A program made the position numbers and the translations under genes. A stretch of 33,351 bases of DNA from an uncultured Neglectibacter sp. (GTDB lineage: Bacteria > Bacillota > Clostridia > Oscillospirales > Acutalibacteraceae). Location of the stretch: the NCBI GenBank assembly GCA_947647615.1, contig CANSKS010000032.1, positions 1 to 33,351 on the forward strand. The letters are read 5' to 3'. This document shows, piece by piece, positions 8,789-16,954 of this stretch. Position 1 is the stretch's first letter, and every line of letters starts with the position of its first letter. The notes beneath the pieces were generated by a model. That model did no database searches. It was given only the letters and a program-made list of their open reading frames with translations, and was not told where the DNA came from.

Positions 8789-10023
8789 CGCTGCAAGAGA
8801 TGGGAGCCCGGGCAAAAAAGGCCTCCAGGGCTTTGGCCCAAGCCGGGGCCCTGAAAGATAAAGCTTTGCTGGAAGCGGCAAAGGCGCTGGTGGCGGGACA
8901 ACAGGAAATTTTAGAGGCAAACCGGGAGGATGTGGCTGCCGCCCAGGAAAATGGCATGAGTGAATCTTTGTTGGACCGGCTCACCCTTACGGAAAGCCGG
9001 ATTCGTGAGATGGCGGAGGCGGTGGAGGACATTGCCAAGGAGGAAGACCCGGTGGGAAAGGTGCTTTCCGGTGGGGTTCGCCCCAATGGTTTGAAAATAG
9101 AGAAAGTCACAGTGCCCCTGGGTGTGGCAGGCATCATCTTTGAGGCCCGTCCCAACGTGACCAGCGACGCTGCGGCCCTTTGCCTGAAGGCGGGGAACGC
9201 GGTTATTCTGCGGGGCGGGAAGGAAGCGTTCCGTTCTAACCGGGCCGTTGTGGCCGTATTGCGGGAGGCCTTTGAAAAGGCAGGTCTTCCCGGGGATGCG
9301 GTCCAGCTGGTGGAGGACACCAGTCGGGCATCGGCCAAAGAGCTTATGGGCCTTACGGAATACCTGGACGTTCTGATCCCTCGGGGCGGCGCGGGGCTGA
9401 TCCAAGCGGTGGTGGAAAACGCCAAGGTGCCGGTGATCGAAACAGGGGTGGGAAACTGCCATGTATATGTAGACGAAAATGCGGATGTTTCCATGGCTGT
9501 GGAAATTGTTTTTAACGGAAAAACTTCCCGGCCCTCCGTTTGCAACGCGGTGGAAACTCTGCTGGTACACAAGGCTATTGCTCCCCAGGCACTCCCGGCT
9601 ATTTCCAAAAGGCTTTCGGAAAAGCGGGTGGAGCTTCGGGCAGAGGAAAAAGCCAGGGCTTTCCTCCCCGACAGCGTACCCGCCAGCGAGGAAGATTTTA
9701 AAACCGAATTTCTGGATTATATTTTGGCTGTGAAAGTGGTAGACTCTTTGGAAGAGGCGGTGGAGCATATCAACCGGTATTCTACAGGCCACAGCGAGTG
9801 CATTGTGACGAAGAGCCTGGAAAGCGCGGAATATTTTACTTCGGCCGTAGACAGCGCTGCCGTGTACGTAAACGCCTCCACCCGGTTTACAGATGGAGGC
9901 CAATTTGGTTTGGGCGCGGAAATCGGCATTTCTACCCAAAAGCTTCACGCCAGGGGCCCTATGGGACTGGCAGAGCTTACTTCTTGTAAGTATGTGGTGC
10001 GGGGTACAGGACAGGTCAGATGA
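8785..10023 (+). CDS. proA: Glutamate-5-semialdehyde dehydrogenase (gamma-glutamyl phosphate reductase)
   Basis: ProA reduces gamma-glutamyl phosphate to glutamate semialdehyde with NADPH; the product cyclises to pyrroline-5-carboxylate. At 412 residues it has the usual length of this aldehyde-dehydrogenase relative. The catalytic cysteine is Cys253 in SRPSVCNAVETLL, and the conserved segments GVAGIIFEARPNVT (113-126) and IPRGGAGLI (198-206) are intact. ATG 8785 overlaps the proB stop, the classic proBA arrangement. No proC follows. The gene converges on a minus-strand gene whose stop lies 13 bases away, with no visible terminator hairpin between them. Confidence 0.97.
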   Translation: MTLQEMGARAKKASRALAQAGALKDKALLEAAKALVAGQQEILEANREDVAAAQENGMSESLLDRLTLTESRIREMAEAVEDIAKEEDPVGKVLSGGVRPNGLKIEKVTVPLGVAGIIFEARPNVTSDAAALCLKAGNAVILRGGKEAFRSNRAVVAVLREAFEKAGLPGDAVQLVEDTSRASAKELMGLTEYLDVLIPRGGAGLIQAVVENAKVPVIETGVGNCHVYVDENADVSMAVEIVFNGKTSRPSVCNAVETLLVHKAIAPQALPAISKRLSEKRVELRAEEKARAFLPDSVPASEEDFKTEFLDYILAVKVVDSLEEAVEHINRYSTGHSECIVTKSLESAEYFTSAVDSAAVYVNASTRFTDGGQFGLGAEIGISTQKLHARGPMGLAELTSCKYVVRGTGQVR

Positions 10024-10036
10024 GCTTTCGTAGTTT

Positions 10037-10390
10037 TTACATCAACAGGAAGAGCAGGGCGAACATCAGTTCATGGTTGCCGCCTTCGCTGCCCAGTAGG
10101 ATGAGCAGCGCCAGAATGATAGTACGCTCCTTATCTTGAAAAAGGCTTTCAAAAATTCCGCCTTCCCTGGAGGCGACTTCCTGTGCCGGTTCCCGGAGAA
10201 GCGGCGGCTCTTGGAGGGGACTCTCTGAACTCTGAACCTGGGCCGCTCCGGATGTGTCTGGCTCCCCCCGGGGCGGTTCTGCTGGACGGCCTGGACGCCG
10301 GAGGGGCGGGACCTTGGCGCGGGACTGCATTTCCCTGGCCCGTCGAATGGCCTCTTCCTGCATCCTGCCCATATCGAATTCTCCTGCCAT
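10037..10390 (-). CDS. Uncharacterised small protein with hydrophobic C-terminus
   Basis: This 117-residue protein has no family I can name. The N-terminal 85 residues are polar and rich in Arg, Pro and Glu (MAGEFDMGRMQEEAIRRARE at the start), probably partly disordered. Residues about 88-117 form a conserved-looking C-terminal block, DKERTIILALLILL followed by a short GSEGG turn and a second hydrophobic stretch. This resembles a helical hairpin that could sit in or on a membrane. ATG 10390 is preceded by AGGGGAG at suitable spacing. It is last of three minus-strand genes 37 and 30 bases apart, so they should be cotranscribed. I recall similar tails in Oscillospirales hypothetical proteins but assign no function. 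Confidence 0.72.
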   Translation of the reverse strand: MAGEFDMGRMQEEAIRRAREMQSRAKVPPLRRPGRPAEPPRGEPDTSGAAQVQSSESPLQEPPLLREPAQEVASREGGIFESLFQDKERTIILALLILLGSEGGNHELMFALLFLLM

Positions 10391-10427
10391 AGGTGTTCTC
10401 CCCTTTTTTGAAGGCCAGGTTTATTTT

Positions 10428-10907
10428 TTACAGCAGCCCCGAAAGCAGCCCGGAAAACACACCGCTTTCCTTTAATAGGGGCAGCAGCCGCATCATTTGT
10501 AAGATTTTCATGGCTTCATCCACTTTTTTCTGCCTGCTGGAGCTCAGCAAAGGCCGCAGGGCTCGCAGGAGCCTGGTGGAGTCGTCTTCCCTGTTGACCT
10601 GGCTCAACAGGGGCGCAAGTTTTGTGACCATGCCCAGCATTTCCGGGCCAATCCCTCCCTCTGAGGTTCCAAAGGAAGGGGAAGCGGCCTGGGAAGGGGA
10701 GGCTCCGCCGCCCAGGGCGCTTAAGATCCCGGCCAGGGCGGAAGTGTCTATTCCACCCCCTGTATTCGGCGGAGCGGAAGACGCCTGAGAGGAAGAGGCG
10801 CTGGGTGCAGAGCCGGATAATCCCAGAGAGCTGAGCACAGATTGCACTTGCTCCATGCTCTTTGGGTCGGAAAGGATTTGATTCAGCTGTTGGCTCAAGT
10901 CATCCAT
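10428..10907 (-). CDS. Uncharacterised protein, Ser/Gly-rich middle and helical C-terminus
   Basis: This 159-residue protein is not recognised. It starts with a short helical segment containing LNQILSDP (8-15). A low-complexity Ser/Ala/Pro/Gly stretch covers about 30-85. The Leu-rich helical C-terminal region includes TRLLRALRPLLSSSRQKKVDEA (about 110-132) and ends in a hydrophobic tail LLKESGVFSGLLSGLL. There is no signal peptide or clear transmembrane helix. ATG 10907 has AAAGGAG eight bases upstream. Its N-terminal LSDP segment resembles the C-terminal part of the next upstream protein (10938-11195), suggesting a shared module. Confidence 0.75.
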   Translation of the reverse strand: MDDLSQQLNQILSDPKSMEQVQSVLSSLGLSGSAPSASSSQASSAPPNTGGGIDTSALAGILSALGGGASPSQAASPSFGTSEGGIGPEMLGMVTKLAPLLSQVNREDDSTRLLRALRPLLSSSRQKKVDEAMKILQMMRLLPLLKESGVFSGLLSGLL

Positions 10908-10937
10908 CCTGGCGTCTCCTTTCCCGGGATAAGGGCA

Positions 10938-11195
10938 TTATTTTTGCCCCTGTTGGCCCAATAGCTGCAAAAGCTTCTGGGCCTGAGGTGTGGAGAGCAG
11001 CTTTTTCGCTGCCTCCGGGTCCGAAAGTACTTTTTTTAGAGCGGAAGATTCTGTTTGAGTCACGTTGCCCAGCATTTGAGAAAGGTCGCCGTTTTGGGCG
11101 GCCGTTTTCAGTGCTTCCGGGGTGGTCCCCAGCCGTTGGGAAGTGAGCTTTAACAGTGCTTCCAGCTGATTGTTTTGAGTTTCGTTTTGATTCAT
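10938..11195 (-). CDS. Uncharacterised small helical protein
   Basis: This 85-residue soluble, Gln- and Leu-rich protein is the first gene of the three-gene minus-strand operon. It looks fully helical, with a RLGTTPEALKTAAQNGDLSQML segment at about 21-42. A C-terminal motif follows, VLSDPEAAKKLLSTPQAQKLL at about 56-76. The LSDP plus downstream Leu repeat is echoed in the neighbouring 159-residue protein. ATG 11195 has GAGGGA upstream on the minus strand. No function is proposed. The three proteins may form one complex. Confidence 0.72.
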   Translation of the reverse strand: MNQNETQNNQLEALLKLTSQRLGTTPEALKTAAQNGDLSQMLGNVTQTESSALKKVLSDPEAAKKLLSTPQAQKLLQLLGQQGQK

Positions 11196-11308
11196 GAAAG
11201 TTGATCCCTCGCTTTCTGGTTCAACTTGGGGCTAACGGCCCCTGGGGGGCCATAGTTCCATCCTATGCGGAAATTTTGGAAATGATGCAGAAAAGGAGGC
11301 AAAAGAAA

Positions 11309-11776
11309 ATGCGGCTTTTGGTAGTTTCAGATTCCCATGGAAACGAAAGCAATTTACGGCAAGCAGTGCTTTCCCAACCCAAGGCGGAAGTGGTGATCCA
11401 CTTAGGAGACGGCGAAGAGGAATGCAGCAGGGTAAAGAGTGCTTTCCCGGAAAAAATGTTTTTGCAGGTAAAGGGCAACTGCGACTGGGGCTCCTCCCTG
11501 CCGCCTTTTGGGGAATTCACCTTAGAGGGGAAACGGATTTTTTACACCCACGGCCACCTCTATGGGGTAAAATCCGGCCAGTATGAGATTTTGCGGGCGG
11601 CTCGGGAAAAAAAGGCCGATATTTTACTCTATGGCCATACCCATAAGGCGTTTACCGATTATGAAGACGGGCTTTACTTTATGAACCCGGGTTCCCTCAG
11701 TTATTGGAGGCCCACCTATGGCACAGTGGATATCACGCCTCAGGGTATTGTAACAAATGTTATCTTCCTGCCATAA
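11309..11776 (+). CDS. Metallophosphoesterase, YfcE/MJ0936 type
   Basis: This is a 155-residue calcineurin-like phosphodiesterase of the small YfcE group, which hydrolyses phosphodiesters in vitro; physiological substrates are mostly unknown. The dimetal-site residues are all visible: Asp8 and His10 (SDSHGN), Asp34 (GDG), Asn57 (GNCD), His81 and His83 (HGH), and His110 and His112 (GHTH). The start is ATG 11309 because AAAGGAGG lies at 11292-11299 and family homology begins with MRLLVVSDSH; the frame is open 108 bases further upstream, overlapping the divergent gene's control region. It is divergent from the three-gene minus operon and followed by the phosphoglucomutase promoter. Confidence 0.93.
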   Translation: MRLLVVSDSHGNESNLRQAVLSQPKAEVVIHLGDGEEECSRVKSAFPEKMFLQVKGNCDWGSSLPPFGEFTLEGKRIFYTHGHLYGVKSGQYEILRAAREKKADILLYGHTHKAFTDYEDGLYFMNPGSLSYWRPTYGTVDITPQGIVTNVIFLP

Positions 11777-11792
11777 TTCGGGGGATTTCGAG

Positions 11793-11821
11793 TTGACATT
11801 CCTGCCGAAAAATGGTAATCT
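11793..11821 (+). promoter_or_regulatory. Promoter of the phospho-sugar mutase gene
   Basis: A perfect TTGACA (11793-11798) is followed 17 bases later by TAATCT (11816-11821) with a TGG extended -10. Transcription would start near 11828, which excludes the upstream in-frame ATG 11812 as a start and supports ATG 11896. Confidence 0.7.
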
Positions 11822-11895
11822 TTAATTTAGAAATGTGGCGACTGTGTACCATTCTGCAGCGGCATCAATTCCAGTTTAGAAAGGGACGATCTATC

Positions 11896-13593
11896 ATGAC
11901 AGAGTATGAAAGATGGCTGAAGGAACCACTGGACGATAAAGACCTTACCGAAGAGCTTTTAGCGGTAAAGGACAAACCGGAAGAGATCAACGACAGGTTT
12001 TACCGGGACTTGGAATTCGGCACCGGTGGCTTGCGTGGTGTGATTGGCGCAGGAACAAACCGCATGAATGTGTATACGGTGAGAAAGGCCACCCAGGGCC
12101 TGGCCAATTACCTGCTAAAGCACGGGGAGGGAAGGCCCCAGTCGGTGGCCATTGCCCATGACAGCCGCAATAAAGGCGTGGCCTTTGCCCAACAGTCGGC
12201 GGCAGTGCTGGCAGGAAACGGCATAAAGGCGTACCTGTACCCCCAGTTGATGCCCACCCCGGCCTTGTCTTACGCAGTGCGCCATTTGAAATGCGATGCA
12301 GGAATTTGTGTTACCGCCAGCCACAATCCGGCTAAGTATAACGGTTATAAAGCCTACGGCAGCGACGGCTGCCAGGTGACCGCCGATATGGCCGACGGCA
12401 TTATGAGCGAGATCAATTCTCTGGATATTTTCACCGGCGTAAAGAAAATGGATTTCGAGGAGGGCGTGAAGCAGGGCCTGATCGAGTATATTGGGGAAGA
12501 TACGGTAACCGCTTTTTTAGACGACGTATACCGGGAAAGCGTCCGGGGAAATGCCGGAAATTTGAAGCTGGTGTACACCCCCTTGAACGGAAGCGGCAAA
12601 ATGTGTGTCACCCGCATTTTGGACCGCATTGGCGTGAAGGATATCACCATTGTGCCGGAGCAAAGCGAGCCCGACGGCAATTTTCCCACCTGCCCCTACC
12701 CGAACCCGGAAATTCGGGAGGCCCTGCAAAAGGGCCTGGAGCTCTGCGAAAAGGTACAGCCCGATTTATTGCTGGCTACAGATCCCGACTGCGACCGGGT
12801 TGGGATTGCCGTGAACCAAAAAGGTGAATATGTCTTGATGACGGGCAACGAAGTGGGAATTTTGCTGCTGGACTTTATTGCCAGGGCCAAAAAGGAGCAG
12901 GGAAAGCTTCCCGCCCACCCTGTAGCGGTAACCACTATTGTCAGTACCGATATGGTGGATCCCATTGCCAAGGATTATGGCATTGAACTGAGACGGTGCC
13001 TTACCGGCTTTAAATATATCGGAGATATTATTGCGGAGCTGGAAGAAAAAGAGGGTAATGCCGACAGCTACTTGCTGGGCTTCGAGGAAAGCTACGGCTA
13101 CCTTTCCGGCGGGTATGTGCGGGATAAGGACGCGGTAGACGGCAGCATGCTCATTTGTGAAATGGCCTCCTATTACAAAGAAAAGGGTATGACCTTGGTA
13201 GATGCCATGAATGCCCTTTATGAAAAGTACGGGTATTACAAAAATGCCCTGTGTAATTTTGCCTTTGAAGGCGAAGATGGCATGAAGGCCATGAACCAGA
13301 TGATGGATACCCTGCGCAATACCCCCCCGACAGAAATCGCCGGTTTTGCTGTTACGGGCCGCAGCGACTATAAGCTTTCCCTTTCCTATGGCGACAAGGA
13401 GGGAACTATTGACCTGCCCAAATCCAACGTGCTGGAATACCGGCTGGAAAACGGCTGCAAGCTTATTGTAAGACCCTCGGGCACCGAGCCTAAGATCAAG
13501 ATTTACCTTTCCGGGAAAGGGGCCACCGCCGCAGAGAGCCAGGCTGTGATCGAGAAAATGAAGGAAGCGGTTCCAGGGCTGCTGGGAATTTGA
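11896..13593 (+). CDS. pgcA: Phospho-sugar mutase (alpha-phosphoglucomutase/phosphomannomutase)
   Basis: The enzyme interconverts hexose 1- and 6-phosphates, linking sugar breakdown to UDP-glucose and polysaccharide synthesis. The 565-residue protein has the four-domain alpha-D-phosphohexomutase plan. Catalytic Ser142 lies in TASHNP, the magnesium loop DPDCD is at 296-300, the sugar-binding loop is GFEESYGY, and the C-terminal phosphate-binding motif is RPSGTEPKIK. The N-terminal segment DLEFGTGGLRG (38-48) is typical of the Gram-positive PgcA-like group. ATG 11896 is chosen over an in-frame ATG at 11812 because a promoter lies between them. It is followed by a strong terminator. Confidence 0.92.
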   Translation: MTEYERWLKEPLDDKDLTEELLAVKDKPEEINDRFYRDLEFGTGGLRGVIGAGTNRMNVYTVRKATQGLANYLLKHGEGRPQSVAIAHDSRNKGVAFAQQSAAVLAGNGIKAYLYPQLMPTPALSYAVRHLKCDAGICVTASHNPAKYNGYKAYGSDGCQVTADMADGIMSEINSLDIFTGVKKMDFEEGVKQGLIEYIGEDTVTAFLDDVYRESVRGNAGNLKLVYTPLNGSGKMCVTRILDRIGVKDITIVPEQSEPDGNFPTCPYPNPEIREALQKGLELCEKVQPDLLLATDPDCDRVGIAVNQKGEYVLMTGNEVGILLLDFIARAKKEQGKLPAHPVAVTTIVSTDMVDPIAKDYGIELRRCLTGFKYIGDIIAELEEKEGNADSYLLGFEESYGYLSGGYVRDKDAVDGSMLICEMASYYKEKGMTLVDAMNALYEKYGYYKNALCNFAFEGEDGMKAMNQMMDTLRNTPPTEIAGFAVTGRSDYKLSLSYGDKEGTIDLPKSNVLEYRLENGCKLIVRPSGTEPKIKIYLSGKGATAAESQAVIEKMKEAVPGLLGI

Positions 13594-13612
13594 CGAAATT
13601 GTGGGCAAAGAG

Positions 13613-13647
13613 AAGAGGGCCGCAAAGCGCCTTGCGGCCCTCTTTTT
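13613..13647 (+). terminator. Rho-independent terminator after the phospho-sugar mutase gene
   Basis: A perfect 13-bp GC-rich stem (13613-13625 with 13632-13644) closes a 6-base loop and runs into TTTTT. It separates pgcA from the GH3 gene. Confidence 0.92.
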
Positions 13648-13683
13648 ACGGCCGGGAAAAATGGTAAAAGGAGTTTGTACAGA

Positions 13684-15816
13684 ATGGAAAAATATTTAGA
13701 CACCTCCCTGCCCTTTGAGGAGCGAGCCAGGGATTTGGTTTCCAAAATGACCTTAGACGAAAAGGCCAGTCAGCTTACCTACAACAGCGCGGCGGTAAAG
13801 CGGCTGGGAATTCCTGCCTATAACTGGTGGAACGAGGCTCTCCACGGGGTGGCGCGGGCCGGAGTGGCCACAGTGTTCCCCCAGGCCATTGGCCTTGCCG
13901 CTATGTTCGACAAAGGACAAATGCGCCGGGTGGCGGATGTGATCTCCACAGAGGGAAGGGCAAAATATAACGCCTATAGCGGGGAAGAGGACCGGGATAT
14001 TTATAAGGGCCTCACCTTTTGGAGCCCAAACGTCAATATTTTCCGAGATCCCCGCTGGGGCCGGGGCCAGGAAACCTATGGGGAAGACCCCTATCTCACA
14101 GGACGTTTGGGAGTAGAATTCGTCAAAGGCATCCAGGGAGACGACCCCCAGTACTTAAAAGCTGCCGCCTGCGCCAAACATTTCGCCGTACACAGCGGGC
14201 CGGAAAAGCTGCGGCACGAGTTTGACGCAGTTGTCAGCCAGCAGGACTTGTGGGAAACCTATCTCCCCGCCTTTGAAGCCTGTGTCTGTGAGGCAAAGGT
14301 GGAAGCGGTGATGGGGGCCTATAACCGTACCAACGGTGAACCCTGCTGCGCCCATTCGGTTTTAATGGAAGAGATCCTGCGGGAGAAATGGGGCTTTTTG
14401 GGCCACTATGTTTCTGATTGCTGGGCTCTGATGGATTTTCACCAGCACCACAAGGTGACCAAAACCATGGAGGAATCGGCTTCCTTGGCCCTGGAAAAGG
14501 GCTGTGATGTGAACTGCGGCGTGGTGTATGCCCATGTGCTTTCTGCGGTGGAAAAAGGCTTGCTCTCCGAAGAGCTGGTTGACCGGGCGGTAACCCGCCT
14601 GATGACCACCCGGCTGAAGCTGGGGCTCTTCGACAAAGTGGAGCAGTTCGATTCTATTCCCTACTGCGAAAACGACAGCCCTGCCCACCGGACCATGAAC
14701 CTGGAAACTGCCAAGAAAACCATGACTTTGCTGAAAAATGACGGCTTGCTGCCCTTGGATAAAAATAGCCTGAAGGCCGTGGCCGTCATTGGCCCCAATG
14801 CCGACGACAGGGCTATGCTGCCCGGGAACTACCACGGCACCGCTTCCGAAATTATCACGCCCTTAGAAGGTATTCGCCAGGTGCTGGGAGACGAGGTCCG
14901 GATTTATTATTCCGAGGGCTGCCACAAATATAAGACGAGGACGGAGGACCTGGCCTTTGAGGGCGACAGGATTTCGGAGGCCGTTATCGCCGCCAAGCAC
15001 AGCGACGTAGCTATTGTGGTGCTGGGCCTGGATGAGATGATGGAAGGGGAAGAGTTTGACCAGGGTAATGCCTATGGCTCCGGCGACCGGGCCGATTTAG
15101 GCCTGCCCGGCCAGCAGCTGCGGCTTTTACAGGCGGTGCAGGCTACCGGTACGCCCACCGTGGCGGTGCTGTGCGCAGGCAGCGCGGTAGACCTGTGCTG
15201 GGCCCAGGAGCATGTGAACGCTATTCTCGACGCCTGGTATCCCGGGGCCCTGGGTGGGCTGGCTTTGGCCCAGGTGCTGTTTGGTCAATATAACCCGGCG
15301 GGCCGCCTCCCGGTGACCTTCTATAAAACAGTGAACGACCTGCCCGATTTTTTGGACTATTCCATGGAAAACAGGACCTACCGTTATTTCAAGGGCGAGC
15401 CTCTGTACCCCTTTGGCTTTGGTCTTTCTTACACCACTTTCCAATACAGCGGCCTGGAACTGGAAAAAACAGAATTGGCCCAGGGGCAGCCCTTGAACCT
15501 GAAGGTCACGATCACCAATACAGGGGCGCGGGATGGGGACGAGGTAGTCCAGTGCTATATCACCGACGAAGCCGCTTCGGTGCGGACACCCTTGAGAAGC
15601 CTTTGCGGGTTTGAGCGCGTTTTTTTGAAGGCGGGAGAAAGCAAGACCTTGAATTTCACCATTTTGCCCGAGAGCATGCGGGTAGTGGACCAGCAGGGCC
15701 GGCGGTATGTGGAGCCTGGAGACTTCACAATATTCGTGGGCGGCTGCCAGCCCGACGAAAGAAGCGCCGCCCTCACTGGCTGCCGAGCTCTTTCCGCTGG
15801 TTTTTCCGTAAAATAA
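13684..15816 (+). CDS. Glycoside hydrolase family 3 (beta-xylosidase/beta-glucosidase type)
   Basis: The 710-residue protein has the three-part GH3 plan: an N-terminal TIM barrel, an alpha/beta sandwich from about 345, and a C-terminal fibronectin III-like domain (about 600-690, NTGARDGDEVVQCYITD). The nucleophile is predicted as Asp245 in VSDC. The N-terminal WWNEALHGVARAG (48-60) and VFPQAIGLAA motifs resemble the xylosidase-like branch. There is no signal peptide, so it probably acts in the cytoplasm on imported oligosaccharides. ATG 13684 has AAAAGGAG ten bases upstream; an in-frame TTG at 13675 is too close to that site. No sugar transporter lies beside it. Confidence 0.93.
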   Translation: MEKYLDTSLPFEERARDLVSKMTLDEKASQLTYNSAAVKRLGIPAYNWWNEALHGVARAGVATVFPQAIGLAAMFDKGQMRRVADVISTEGRAKYNAYSGEEDRDIYKGLTFWSPNVNIFRDPRWGRGQETYGEDPYLTGRLGVEFVKGIQGDDPQYLKAAACAKHFAVHSGPEKLRHEFDAVVSQQDLWETYLPAFEACVCEAKVEAVMGAYNRTNGEPCCAHSVLMEEILREKWGFLGHYVSDCWALMDFHQHHKVTKTMEESASLALEKGCDVNCGVVYAHVLSAVEKGLLSEELVDRAVTRLMTTRLKLGLFDKVEQFDSIPYCENDSPAHRTMNLETAKKTMTLLKNDGLLPLDKNSLKAVAVIGPNADDRAMLPGNYHGTASEIITPLEGIRQVLGDEVRIYYSEGCHKYKTRTEDLAFEGDRISEAVIAAKHSDVAIVVLGLDEMMEGEEFDQGNAYGSGDRADLGLPGQQLRLLQAVQATGTPTVAVLCAGSAVDLCWAQEHVNAILDAWYPGALGGLALAQVLFGQYNPAGRLPVTFYKTVNDLPDFLDYSMENRTYRYFKGEPLYPFGFGLSYTTFQYSGLELEKTELAQGQPLNLKVTITNTGARDGDEVVQCYITDEAASVRTPLRSLCGFERVFLKAGESKTLNFTILPESMRVVDQQGRRYVEPGDFTIFVGGCQPDERSAALTGCRALSAGFSVK

Positions 15817-15832
15817 GAAAGGCGGAACTTGC

Positions 15833-16255
15833 GTGAAATGTGAAACCTATGACTTTGAAGCGGAAAAGCCCTACCGGTATGTGGTAATTTTTTCCCGATA
15901 TCAAAACCAACTTCTATTGAGCCGCCATAGGGAGCGAAGCACCTGGGAAACTCAGGGCGGCCATATTGAACAGGGGGAAACGCCGTTGGAGGCTGCCCGG
16001 CGGGAGCTTTGGGAAGAGTCCGGTGCGAAAGAGTTTTCTTTGGAGCTTGTATGCGGCTATTATGCGGAGGATGAAAGCAGCGGTGCCCATGGAGCAGTAT
16101 TCGCGGCCTGTATCCGAGAGCTGGGCCCTCTTCCTCCCAGTGAAATGGCAGAAACAGCCTTGTTTCGGGAACTGCCGGAAAATCTCACTTATCCCGGTAT
16201 TACGCCGGTGCTTTGGCGGCAGGTGAAGGATAGGGTTTTCCCGGAAGAAAAATAA
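15833..16255 (+). CDS. Nudix hydrolase
   Basis: This is a 140-residue pyrophosphohydrolase of the Nudix superfamily, which cleaves nucleoside diphosphates linked to another group. The Nudix box is perfect, running from GGHIEQGETP to RELWEESGA (about residues 42-65), and supplies the metal-binding glutamates. The start is GTG 15833 with GAAAGGCGG upstream, 16 bases after the GH3 stop, so the two genes probably share a transcript. The substrate is not predictable. The tail beyond the box (SSGAHGAVFAA) resembles proteins annotated as 8-oxo-dGTP diphosphatase-like, without proof. Confidence 0.92.
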   Translation: MKCETYDFEAEKPYRYVVIFSRYQNQLLLSRHRERSTWETQGGHIEQGETPLEAARRELWEESGAKEFSLELVCGYYAEDESSGAHGAVFAACIRELGPLPPSEMAETALFRELPENLTYPGITPVLWRQVKDRVFPEEK

Positions 16256-16297
16256 GAGGAAAGCTGCGCCTCTTAAAAAGGGGCCTAGCGGAAAAAG

Positions 16298-16334
16298 AAA
16301 AGTAGATGCTCACGAAGTGGGGCATCTACTTTTT
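16298..16334. terminator. Bidirectional terminator between convergent Nudix and pgsA genes
   Basis: A perfect 12-bp stem, AAAAGTAGATGC (16298-16309) with GCATCTACTTTT (16322-16333), has an inner CAC/GTG pairing. It has T runs on the plus strand (16330-16334) and on the minus strand (complement of A-rich 16292-16301), so it can stop both operons. Confidence 0.9.
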
Positions 16335-16369
16335 GCGGTATAATGGGTAGTAGGACAGAAGAGTAAACC

Positions 16370-16927
16370 TTAGCCTTTCATGACATCGGCGTTTTCCTTG
16401 GCGTAGATGACGCCGGAAATTAGGGAAAACAGGGTGGCAATTCCAACGAGAACATGACCGGTTACCAGGGCGGGAAGCTCCAGACCAGGGAGAAAACCGG
16501 TAAGATATTGCAGCAGCAGAATGACAATAATGGCCGTCATTTGGGAGACGGTTTTTAACTTGCCCCAGTTGTTGGCGGCAATGACCCGCCCCTGCTCCAC
16601 CGCCAGCAGGCGAATGGAGGTGACGGCGAATTCCCTTGCCATGATCAGGATAACGCAGACGGAGGAAGCCAGGTCCAGCTTCACCAGGCAGATCAAGGCG
16701 GCCATGACCATGATTTTATCGGCCAAGGGGTCCATCAGCTTGCCGAAATTGGTAATCAAGTGGTCTCTTCTGGCGATTTTCCCATCTAAATGGTCGGTGT
16801 AGGAGGCAACGCAAAAGAGAAGAAGGGCGAACAAGTAGCGGTGGGGCATAAACTCCGCCAGAAGGAAAAACACAAAAAAGGGCACAAGGCAAATCCGCAA
16901 AATCGTGAGCTTGTTGGGAAGATTCAT
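16370..16927 (-). CDS. pgsA: CDP-diacylglycerol--glycerol-3-phosphate 3-phosphatidyltransferase
   Basis: PgsA makes phosphatidylglycerol phosphate, the committed step of anionic phospholipid synthesis, in the cytoplasmic membrane. The 185-residue protein has about five hydrophobic segments. It carries the complete CDP-alcohol phosphatidyltransferase motif, with Asp45, Asp48, Gly49, Ala52, Arg53, Gly62, Asp66 and Asp70 (DHLDGKIAR...GKLMDPLAD). ATG 16927 lies 27 bases after the rimO stop, with AAAGGAGG upstream. It is the last gene of a minus-strand operon ending at the bidirectional terminator. Confidence 0.96.
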   Translation of the reverse strand: MNLPNKLTILRICLVPFFVFFLLAEFMPHRYLFALLLFCVASYTDHLDGKIARRDHLITNFGKLMDPLADKIMVMAALICLVKLDLASSVCVILIMAREFAVTSIRLLAVEQGRVIAANNWGKLKTVSQMTAIIVILLLQYLTGFLPGLELPALVTGHVLVGIATLFSLISGVIYAKENADVMKG

Positions 16928-16954
16928 AGGGGGAAACCTCCTTTTAAAAAAGGG

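Noticed and set aside
7769..8920. Long open frame on the minus strand across mnmA and proB
   Set aside because: It lies antisense to two clear genes, has no ribosome binding site, and its translation is low-complexity with no family resemblance. Such frames arise from codon bias.
10024..10036. Terminator between proA and the convergent minus operon
   Set aside because: The gap is 13 bases with a short T run but no hairpin.
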